From [Mycobacterium] stephanolepidis (lineage in GTDB: Bacteria; Actinomycetota; Actinomycetes; Mycobacteriales; Mycobacteriaceae): a DNA stretch of 64,000 bases. Shown here piece after piece: positions 57,093 through 64,000 of this stretch; position 1 is the stretch's first letter, and each line of letters begins with the position of its first letter. Below the pieces are notes generated by a model. That model ran no database searches, was not told the origin of the DNA, and saw only the letters and a program-made list of their open reading frames with translations. The DNA lies in assembly GCF_002356335.1 (NCBI RefSeq), contig NZ_AP018165.1, positions 3,782,001-3,846,000 on the forward strand, in the 5' to 3' direction. Position numbers and translations under genes: made by a program.

Positions 57093-58490
57093 TTACTCGC
57101 CCGCGCTCGCACCCGAGCCACTACCGTGGCTCGACGATCCACCCCCGGGATTGGCCGGCGCCACCGGCACCGAGGTCATCGGCGGCGCGTGCCGCGACGG
57201 ACCGTCTGCACCCGAACCCGCACTCCCGGCACCGCCGGGGAATCCATTGATGCTCCCGGAGCCCGGGCTGTTGATGGAGCCGGGGTTGTTCACGGGTGCC
57301 TGGAAGATCGGCACCGGGTTGTCAGGGGTACGGGTGATCGGCGACGGCGCCTGAATCGTCGTCGGCGCGGTGATGACCGGAGTGTCAACGGCTCCGCGCG
57401 GGGTCGTGACGATGGTCACCCCACCGGGAGTTGTCGGGACGGTCACGATCGGCGCCGTTGACGGCACCACGGTGCTGACCGTCACGCTCGGCACCGACGT
57501 CGTCACCCCGGGGACGGAGGTGGATGTCACGAGCGTCGAGGGTGCCGTCGACGTCTCCGTCACGATGGACGGAGTCGACGTCGCCGTTGATGTCGATACC
57601 GACGGTGTCGACGTCACCGGCACAGAGGTCGAGGTCGAGCCGGAAGTGCTCGTCGATGTCGAACCGGACGAGCCGGTGGTCTCCGCTGGCGATGAGGTCG
57701 TGGCGGTCGTCTCCGAGGTCGATGTGGACGGCGTCGTGGACGTGGACGTCGTATCCGACGTCGAGGTCGATGTTGACGTCGTGGAAGTCGTCGAGGTCGT
57801 GGTGGCCGCAATCACCGGAGGTGACAGCATGATTCGCGGAGTCTCGGTCACCATCTCCGGCGGGACCGTCGCCACGGGGTCCTTGGCGTCGATCCTGACC
57901 TCCGCCTGCTGCACCCGGCTGGCCAGTTCGGCCTTCTGCTGGGCATCGCCGACCTCGTTGACGCGCGCGGCCGCCACCCCGAGCTGCTGCTGCGCCCCTT
58001 CCCAATCACCTTGGGAAATAAGCTTTTCCACCTGAGCGAGTTCGGTCTGCGCCGAGAGCACCACGGGATCGGTGCGCACCGTCGGGCCCGCACCGAACAA
58101 CGAGGTACGCAGCCCGTACAACGCGTCACCGGGGTGCGATTGGTATACCGCCGCACCGAATCCACCGAACAGCAACGTCACGGCGGCGGCCGAACCCACC
58201 GTCGTGGCCAGCAGCCGGGAACGACCACCACGGTCGCGCAATGCGTTACGCGCCTGCCCGAGAGTGGGTTTGTCCGGCATCGGTTCACGCCCGACATCCT
58301 CGCGCCACGCCGCCAACATCATCGCCACGGCGTACTCGTCGGAATCGGAAGTCGCCACCGGCAGATCCGCCGCGATGGCGTCGATCATCCGATTGGTGCG
58401 CCGCAATGCCGCCAGGTCCTCGGGACCCTCGTTCTCCTGCCAGCCCTGGCCGCCGGGGAACCATCCGCGTCCATCAGCCACGGTGATCAC
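57093..58490 (-). CDS. rsdA: Anti-sigma-D factor RsdA with expanded Ser/Thr-rich exported tail
   Basis: Holds SigD inactive at the membrane. The 465 residues contain an N-terminal sigma-binding segment (EDLAALRRTNRMIDAIAADLP, with DEYAVAMMLAAWREDV), a single membrane helix (about 93-115, TVGSAAAVTLLFGGFGAAVY), an extracellular helical part to about 205, then a Thr/Ser-dominated stretch (about 229-355) and a Pro/Gly-rich end. M. tuberculosis RsdA (Rv3413c) is about 299 residues, so the tail is much longer here. The gene overlaps sigD by 17 bases. The regulated-proteolysis release of SigD known for the family is assumed. Confidence 0.88.
   Translation of the reverse strand: MITVADGRGWFPGGQGWQENEGPEDLAALRRTNRMIDAIAADLPVATSDSDEYAVAMMLAAWREDVGREPMPDKPTLGQARNALRDRGGRSRLLATTVGSAAAVTLLFGGFGAAVYQSHPGDALYGLRTSLFGAGPTVRTDPVVLSAQTELAQVEKLISQGDWEGAQQQLGVAAARVNEVGDAQQKAELASRVQQAEVRIDAKDPVATVPPEMVTETPRIMLSPPVIAATTTSTTSTTSTSTSTSDTTSTSTTPSTSTSETTATTSSPAETTGSSGSTSTSTSGSTSTSVPVTSTPSVSTSTATSTPSIVTETSTAPSTLVTSTSVPGVTTSVPSVTVSTVVPSTAPIVTVPTTPGGVTIVTTPRGAVDTPVITAPTTIQAPSPITRTPDNPVPIFQAPVNNPGSINSPGSGSINGFPGGAGSAGSGADGPSRHAPPMTSVPVAPANPGGGSSSHGSGSGASAGE
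57426..57806 (-). repeat. Low-complexity Ser/Thr coding repeat within rsdA
   Basis: About 127 codons encoding runs such as TSTTSTTSTST and STSTSGSTSTS, with imperfect repetition of GTCGAC/GTCGAGGTC-type units in the DNA. It is likely prone to length change by slippage. On the other strand it yields a long shadow frame rich in Val and Asp. Confidence 0.75.
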
Positions 58491-59055
58491 CGCCCGCCCG
58501 CGTCATCTCTGCCTTCAGTCTCTGCAACGCCCGGTGCTGCGCCACCCGCACCGCGCCCGCACTACTACCCACCGCATCGGCCGTCTCCTCTGCCGACAGG
58601 CCGACGACGACCCGAAGGATCAGGATCTCGCGTTGCTTCTCGGGCAACACCTCCAGCAGTGCCTGCATCCGCCGCGCCGACTCGGAGTTCAACGCCTCCT
58701 GCTCGGGCCCCGCATGGCGGTCGAACTGCTCCGGAAGGCTCTCGGCCGGATCGGACTTGTCTCGAGCCATCGCACGATGCGCATCGGCCACCTTGTGCGC
58801 GGCAATGCCGTACACAAACGCCAGGAACGGGCGTCCCTGATCCTGATAGCGAGGCAGCGCTGCGATCACCGCGAGACACACCTCCTGCGCAACGTCGTCT
58901 GCGGAGAGACCACTTCTTTCCGCCGTGCCGACCCGCGCGCGGCAATATCGCACCACGACGGGCCTGATGGCACTAAGTACCTCGGAGAGCGCGTCGCGAT
59001 CGCCTTTGACGGCAGCAGCAACGACGTCGTCGAGCCCGCTCTCCGTACTTGTCAT
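58474..59055 (-). CDS. sigD: RNA polymerase sigma factor SigD
   Basis: ECF sigma factor of 193 residues. Region 2 (RPVVVRYCRARV, SADDVAQEVCLAVIAALPRY, FVYGIAAHKVADAHR) binds core and -10 DNA; region 4 (LEVLPEKQREILILRVVVGLSAEETADAVGSSAGAVRVAQHRALQRLK) binds the -35. GGGGAA precedes ATG 59055. The downstream gene rsdA overlaps the 3' end. In M. tuberculosis SigD (Rv3414c) acts in stationary phase and starvation. Confidence 0.95.
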   Translation of the reverse strand: MTSTESGLDDVVAAAVKGDRDALSEVLSAIRPVVVRYCRARVGTAERSGLSADDVAQEVCLAVIAALPRYQDQGRPFLAFVYGIAAHKVADAHRAMARDKSDPAESLPEQFDRHAGPEQEALNSESARRMQALLEVLPEKQREILILRVVVGLSAEETADAVGSSAGAVRVAQHRALQRLKAEMTRAGGDHRG

Positions 59056-59144
59056 CGACTGCGCATTCCCCAGCGTTACGTGTGATGCACCGTGGTGGTG
59101 CTGTTACCTAGGACAATAGCGTTGGCTGCAGACGGGGAACGCAT

Positions 59145-59972
59145 TTAGTCCACCGCCTCAAGACGCCAACGGCCGCCCGCATGGGCTATCCAGGCGGCAC
59201 AGTCGCGGCGAACAGCAACAAGGTCTTCGTGGCCCTGTCCCGCCTCCCCGGAAGTAGGCAGACTCGCCAACATCGCGGACAGCGCCCAGCGCAGCGGCAC
59301 CAGCGCGTTCGCCGTAGCGGCCTCTAATCCGCGGGCGGCGACGGCCGCGGACTCATCGAAATCACCAGCACTACTGAGCGCCGCCGCGAGCACCATTTCC
59401 GTCTTGACCTGGTGTCTTACCGAGGGCACGTCGAGCGCGAGACCTTCGGCGGCGCGGGCGTACCGCAGCGATCGCGCACCGTCCCCGGAGACCATCGCCA
59501 GCTCTGCACGCACCCAGGCCAGTCGCAAAGGCAGGCGCCACGGCCAACGAACATCACCGTGCGCAGACAACGGCTCGGCCTGCTCCAGTAACGCGTGAGC
59601 AAGCGGGAACCGCGCCAGCCCCAGCGCATCCGCCGCCAGCCCGATGAGCGCATCGGACCGCGCCTCGGCATCTCCATCGGCCAGCGCCAATGCTCGGCCG
59701 TCCAAACCGCGTGCCTGTGCATGCCAACCAAGCTGACGCACCAGGGATGCGCGCGTACTCAGCGCGCGCGAGACCAACGCACCGGGACGTGACACCGCGA
59801 TGGCGTCCAGCTCTGCATGCGCGGCGGCATAGCGTCCTGCTCCCCCCAGGGCCACGGCACGCAGCCACACATCCTCGGGCGTGGCAGCGTGAGGAAGCGG
59901 CCAGATTGCTGGGAGCGGCCCGAAGGCGGCGTCGGTAAGCACCGCTGCTGCGGACGATCGGAAAGTCACCAT
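59145..59972 (-). CDS. Conserved helical-repeat protein (Rv3415c-like)
   Basis: Start ATG 59972 gives 275 residues, the length I recall for Rv3415c; the frame upstream has no support. The sequence is almost all alpha-helical, with TPR-like pairs (AAHAELDAIAVSRPGALVSRALSTRASLVRQLG; ALIGLAADALGLARFPLAHALLEQAEPL; RYARAAEGLALD). No signal peptide or membrane segment. Sits between sigD and divergent whiB3, as in M. tuberculosis. A protein-protein adaptor role is inference. Confidence 0.83.
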   Translation of the reverse strand: MVTFRSSAAAVLTDAAFGPLPAIWPLPHAATPEDVWLRAVALGGAGRYAAAHAELDAIAVSRPGALVSRALSTRASLVRQLGWHAQARGLDGRALALADGDAEARSDALIGLAADALGLARFPLAHALLEQAEPLSAHGDVRWPWRLPLRLAWVRAELAMVSGDGARSLRYARAAEGLALDVPSVRHQVKTEMVLAAALSSAGDFDESAAVAARGLEAATANALVPLRWALSAMLASLPTSGEAGQGHEDLVAVRRDCAAWIAHAGGRWRLEAVD

Positions 59973-60333
59973 GGGCGCGGTCACGGTACCAATTCCCCAA
60001 GAAATGGAGTTAACAGTTGATGCAGCGGATGTTAAATCCACGTCAACGGATGGCGTAAACAGTTGCCGAACGCCACGTTAAGGAAACGGAAAACCCACGG
60101 CCAAAACGGGCTGACCACGCAGGTGAGCGAGCGTTACGTACCAACGAAGAGCAAAGACGATGAACGTGATGTTAATTCTGGACCTAATGGCGTGATGTTG
60201 CCATGATCATCGCCTATTGACTGGATTTCGACCGCGCACCTACTTTGTGTACACCGCTTGTCATCGGCGACACGTCTGGTGCTACTTCACTCACGCGCAG
60301 GTCGACTGCGCGCGCAGCGAGAGGGTTAACCAC
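59973..60333. promoter_or_regulatory. whiB3 upstream regulatory region with direct repeats
   Basis: This 361-base divergent gap is the longest gene-free stretch in the window. It holds two copies of AACAGTTG 46 bases apart (60013-60020, 60059-60066) and two of CGTGATGTT 26 bases apart (60165-60173, 60191-60199), plus several TTAAC/GTTAA motifs. WhiB3 is known to have a long, heavily regulated leader in M. tuberculosis. The proteins binding these repeats are unknown. Confidence 0.45.
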
Positions 60334-60624
60334 ATGCCGCAGCCACAGCAATTGCCTGGGCCCAACGCAGATATTTGGGATTGGCAGATGAAGGGCCTTT
60401 GCCGAGGGGTCGATTCGTCAGTGTTCTTTCATCCCGACGGTGAACGCGGCCGCGCCCGCGCTCAACGCGAGATGAAGGCCAAGGAGATGTGCCGGGCGTG
60501 CCCGGTGCTGGTGCAGTGCCGCGCACATGCGTTGGCCGTCGCCGAGCCCTACGGAATCTGGGGTGGACTTTCGGAGTCCGAGCGCGAACTGATCCTGCGC
60601 CGCGGGATACGTCGCTCCGCGTAA
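60334..60624 (+). CDS. whiB3: WhiB-family redox regulator WhiB3
   Basis: Fe-S cluster regulator sensing redox and nitric oxide and controlling lipid metabolism. ATG 60334 follows GAGAGGG and gives 96 residues starting MPQPQQLPGPNADIWDWQMKG, very close to M. tuberculosis WhiB3 (Rv3416). The four cluster cysteines are present (GLCRG; EMCRACPVLVQC) and the G(V/I)WGG turn reads GIWGGLSE, with the basic DNA-binding end RRGIRRSA. The frame before 60334 is leader. A terminator follows. Confidence 0.95.
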   Translation: MPQPQQLPGPNADIWDWQMKGLCRGVDSSVFFHPDGERGRARAQREMKAKEMCRACPVLVQCRAHALAVAEPYGIWGGLSESERELILRRGIRRSA

Positions 60625-60637
60625 TACGTGCAGCATG

Positions 60638-60680
60638 CGTTGGGCCCCCGCGACCTGATGGTGGCGGGGGCCCAACGTTT
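60638..60680. terminator. Terminator between whiB3 and the convergent lipoprotein gene
   Basis: Perfect 14-base arms (60638-60651 and 60664-60677) with a 12-base loop, then TTT. It sits 13 bases after whiB3 and can serve both convergent transcripts. Confidence 0.75.
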
Positions 60681-60692
60681 GCGGAGATCGAC

Positions 60693-61034
60693 CTAAGCGG
60701 CGGAGCCCGCCGGCCGGTCATCGACCTTCCAGTTGAAAGCGATCTGCGATCCCTGGACGTCGGTCGCCATGACTGTGACGTCGATCGTCCTTCCCTCCGC
60801 ATCGACGACCGCGCACCGCTGAGTTGCGCCCTTCTGACCCTTCAACGGCCCGTCACACGTGGCGCCGGTGAGCGTGACCCCGGTCTTGTCCCTGATGCCG
60901 TCCGTAAGCCCCTGCTCCAGCTTCGCCTTGGCGAGCTCGGGTGACGATGACCCCAAGCTGACGTTCGCCTCGCAGCCCGAGAGCAACAGCCCGGCCAGGG
61001 CAAGCACCGTCAGTCGTGACATCTGAGTGGACAT
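60693..61034 (-). CDS. DUF4333 lipoprotein
   Basis: A 113-residue protein (start ATG 61034; an ATG four codons later is possible) with lipobox LLSGC near residue 21. The mature part begins EANVSLGSS and contains GVTLTGATCDGPLKGQKGATQRCAVVD, with the two cysteines typical of the DUF4333 domain, followed by VDVTVMATDV-type strands. Probably anchored outside the membrane. Function unknown. Convergent with whiB3. Confidence 0.82.
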   Translation of the reverse strand: MSTQMSRLTVLALAGLLLSGCEANVSLGSSSPELAKAKLEQGLTDGIRDKTGVTLTGATCDGPLKGQKGATQRCAVVDAEGRTIDVTVMATDVQGSQIAFNWKVDDRPAGSAA

Positions 61035-61092
61035 CCGTCCAGTAAACCTCGGCCGCCCGCATGGACTGACGCCTATGCAACCCAACCCCGGA

Positions 61093-61506
61093 CTAGCACC
61101 GCCAATAACCACTTACCCGGGTGCCATTCCTCTTCGTATAACCGTTGACCCAGGTGCAACCGGCATTGGGGATGTTCGGACTGCCGACATTAGGGACGTT
61201 CGGAGTGCCGACACCAACACCGATACCGACAGGCGGAGGCGAGACAGCGGGTGGCACAACAGGGGCGGGGGCAGACGTAGTGGGCGAAGAAGTCGCCACC
61301 GCGCAGTGCTCCGACTCCGGGTAATCAACGCACAGCTGGCGGTCTATGTGTGTCCACTGGCCAGCGCTACAGAGTGAACACGTCCCGTTAGGTCCGGGGC
61401 TGATCGCTCCGTCTCGACAATCTGCACGAGCGACCGGGGCGACGAAGCACGTGGCCACACCTCCAGCGAGAACAACGAAGCTCAGAATTAGCGAAGCAAT
61501 ACGCAT
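61093..61506 (-). CDS. Small secreted Cys- and Pro-rich protein
   Basis: A 137-residue protein with a signal peptide (MRIASLILSFVVLAGGVATCFVAPVARA, cleavage after ARA). The mature protein has a cysteine-rich front (DCRDGAISPGPNGTCSLC... QLCVDYPESEHC), a Pro/Val/Gly linker with PNVPNVGSPNIPNAG repeats, and an end reading CTWVNGYTKRNGTRVSGYWRC. The last motif resembles a short V-GY-(R/K)-x-x-GT-V-GY-R unit found in other secreted proteins. It is 84 bases downstream of groEL1, beyond its terminator. Function unknown. Confidence 0.75.
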   Translation of the reverse strand: MRIASLILSFVVLAGGVATCFVAPVARADCRDGAISPGPNGTCSLCSAGQWTHIDRQLCVDYPESEHCAVATSSPTTSAPAPVVPPAVSPPPVGIGVGVGTPNVPNVGSPNIPNAGCTWVNGYTKRNGTRVSGYWRC

Positions 61507-61541
61507 TCCGAAAACTTACCCACACAGGCAGTTCACAGAAA

Positions 61542-61581
61542 CGAAAACACCCCCGGTCCTGTTGGGCCGGGGGTGTTTTCG
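61542..61581 (-). terminator. Terminator of groES-groEL1
   Basis: Perfect 15-base arms (61542-61556 and 61567-61581) around a 10-base loop; on the minus strand the right part reads GTGTTTTCGTTTC, so the base of the stem and the flank supply a T-rich end. It lies 10 bases after the groEL1 stop. Confidence 0.85.
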
Positions 61582-61590
61582 TGTGTATGC

Positions 61591-63219
<1,629 letters not shown>

Positions 63220-63263
63220 CTATTCGGCTGATTCAGCACCGACAGGAATGGGTAAAACGCGTG

Positions 63264-63306
63264 CCGCCCCGGAAAACGCCTGCAACGCAGGTGGTTTCCG
63301 GGGCGG
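63264..63306. other. Strong intercistronic hairpin between groES and groEL1
   Basis: CCGCCCCGGAAA (63264-63275) pairs with TTTCCGGGGCGG (63295-63306), and the inside GCCTGC/GCAG pairs further. It lies 10 bases after the groES stop and about 50 bases before groEL1. Without a T-tract it may be an RNA processing or stability element, or a partial terminator. Confidence 0.6.
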
Positions 63307-63316
63307 TCACACGGTG

Positions 63317-63616
63317 TTACTTGCTAACGACAGCCAGCACGTCGCGAGCCGACAGGATCAAGTACTCCTCGCCGTTGTACTTGATCTCGGTGCCGCCGTA
63401 CTTGCTGTAGATGACGACGTCACCCTCGGACACGTCCAGGGGGATCCGCTTTTCGCCATCCTCATCCCAGCGGCCGGGGCCAACTGCGACGACGGTGCCT
63501 TCTTGCGGCTTCTCCTTGGCGGTGTCCGGGATGACCAGACCGGACGCGGTCGTGGTCTCGGCCTCATTGGCCTGAACGAGGATCTTGTCCTCGAGTGGCT
63601 TGATGTTCACGGCCAC
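63317..63616 (-). CDS. groES: 10-kDa co-chaperonin GroES
   Basis: Co-chaperonin capping the GroEL ring. GTG 63616 (with AAAGGGA upstream) gives 99 residues starting [15 protein letters not shown], close to M. tuberculosis GroES (100 aa, Rv3418c); the frame before it is leader. The mobile loop [15 protein letters not shown] and the roof and base strands ([24 protein letters not shown]) are present. A CIRCE operator lies upstream. Confidence 0.97.
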   Translation of the reverse strand: MAVNIKPLEDKILVQANEAETTTASGLVIPDTAKEKPQEGTVVAVGPGRWDEDGEKRIPLDVSEGDVVIYSKYGGTEIKYNGEEYLILSARDVLAVVSK

Positions 63617-63750
63617 AGTGATCCCTTTCCCTCTCAGGGTGGCTCGGTGGGCCTGATGCCCATGAGCCGGATTGTCAACAGATGCTTCGGCGGCCGGATG
63701 AGTGTCGCGCCGTCGTCGCGGGTGCCGACACGACGTCAACCGATCGCCAT

Positions 63751-63777
63751 CTAGCACTCTATACATGAGAGTGCTAG
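63751..63777 (-). promoter_or_regulatory. CIRCE operator (HrcA site) of groES-groEL1
   Basis: CTAGCACTC, nine bases, GAGTGCTAG: the CIRCE inverted repeat (TTAGCACTC-N9-GAGTGCTAA) with the outermost pair changed but still palindromic. On the minus strand TATAGA at its centre and TTGAGC about 15 bases upstream could be the promoter, so HrcA binding would block it. Confidence 0.93.
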
Positions 63778-63797
63778 CGCTCAAGGCTGGGTTGTCG

Positions 63798-64000
63798 TTA
63801 CCCGCTCAGGGCCCCCGGATCCATGAGCAGGTGGGCCGACACATCGCCGACCATCTCCACATCCACCCGGCGCGAGCTGAAATACCACCCGTGCCCGTCA
63901 CGACCGAACGTATCCCGGTATCGACCCACCACAATCGGCTGCAGCGGCAGCTGCTCGGTGGCCTGCACCACGCAAAACGTCGACCGCGCCGAGGCCGTGT
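63798..64000 (-). CDS. C-terminal part of a SnoaL-like/NTF2-fold protein (partial)
   Basis: The frame is open at the right edge and ends at the TAA at 63798-63800. The visible 66 residues include [22 protein letters not shown] and [24 protein letters not shown], the end of a SnoaL-like small-barrel protein as seen in ring-hydroxylating dioxygenase small-subunit-like and steroid-isomerase-like proteins. The gene continues to the right; function cannot be assigned. Confidence 0.7.
   Translation of the reverse strand, partial: TASARSTFCVVQATEQLPLQPIVVGRYRDTFGRDGHGWYFSSRRVDVEMVGDVSAHLLMDPGALSG

Noticed and set aside
57370..58035. Val/Asp-repeat plus-strand frame opposite rsdA
   Set aside because: Its repeats are the complement of the Ser/Thr codons of RsdA; not independent evidence of a gene.

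Overview
The window is high-GC actinobacterial chromosome, and its gene content and order are those of a mycobacterium. In the order found here the genes match, from memory, much of the M. tuberculosis H37Rv interval Rv3311 to Rv3418c: Rv3311-like, add, deoA, cdd, sdhCDAB, sigJ, dacB1, trpS, metC, metX, folD, mfpA, trmL, dnaE2, acrA1, iunH, imuB, imuA', guaA, choD, guaB3, guaB2, rsdA, sigD, whiB3, groEL1, groES. Some M. tuberculosis genes (for example cmaA1) are absent from the block and others are inserted. There are no PE/PPE genes and no insertion sequences. A non-tuberculous, probably rapidly growing species of the Mycobacteroides abscessus-chelonae type fits best; the species call is inference.

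Region 1 (1-8.3 kb): the end of a PAS/GAF-like gene, an acidic protein of the Rv3311 family, a tightly overlapped pyrimidine/purine salvage operon (cdd-deoA-add) and the succinate dehydrogenase operon sdhCDAB with a clear intrinsic terminator. Region 2 (8.3-18.6 kb): an ECF41-type sigma factor (SigJ) with a carboxymuconolactone decarboxylase-like partner and a divergent SMP-30-like gene, DacB1 carboxypeptidase, a xthA-trpS-BrkB run, an alpha/beta hydrolase and monomeric isocitrate dehydrogenase. Region 3 (18.8-23.1 kb): methionine biosynthesis under a SAM-IV riboswitch. Region 4 (23.1-32.0 kb): folD, flavoenzymes, an FHA-ABC exporter, the gyrase-protecting pentapeptide protein MfpA, small enzymes and TrmL.

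Region 5 (32.0-46.8 kb) begins and ends with the SOS mutasome: dnaE2 at one end and imuA'-imuB at the other, each preceded by the same 16-bp LexA box. Between them lie a hydrolase/TetR pair, an uncharacterised lipoprotein and membrane genes, acrA1, an amine-oxidase flavoprotein and iunH. Region 6 (46.9-50.3 kb) is an envelope-stress-like module: a PspC-domain histidine kinase and LuxR-type response regulator, divergent from a PspC/LiaF-like membrane protein and a small membrane protein. Region 7 (50.3-56.5 kb) holds GMP synthesis genes guaA, guaB3 and guaB2, with choD inserted. Region 8 (56.6-64.0 kb) holds the SigD/RsdA pair, whiB3, two small exported proteins, and groES-groEL1 behind a CIRCE operator, ending in a partial SnoaL-like gene.

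Nearly all the window is coding on one strand or the other. Many starts lack a ribosome-binding site but have a TANNNT hexamer 5-7 bases upstream, the arrangement of leaderless mycobacterial mRNAs. No tRNA, rRNA, CRISPR array, prophage or transposon was seen. Comparisons with other genomes are from memory and no search was run.
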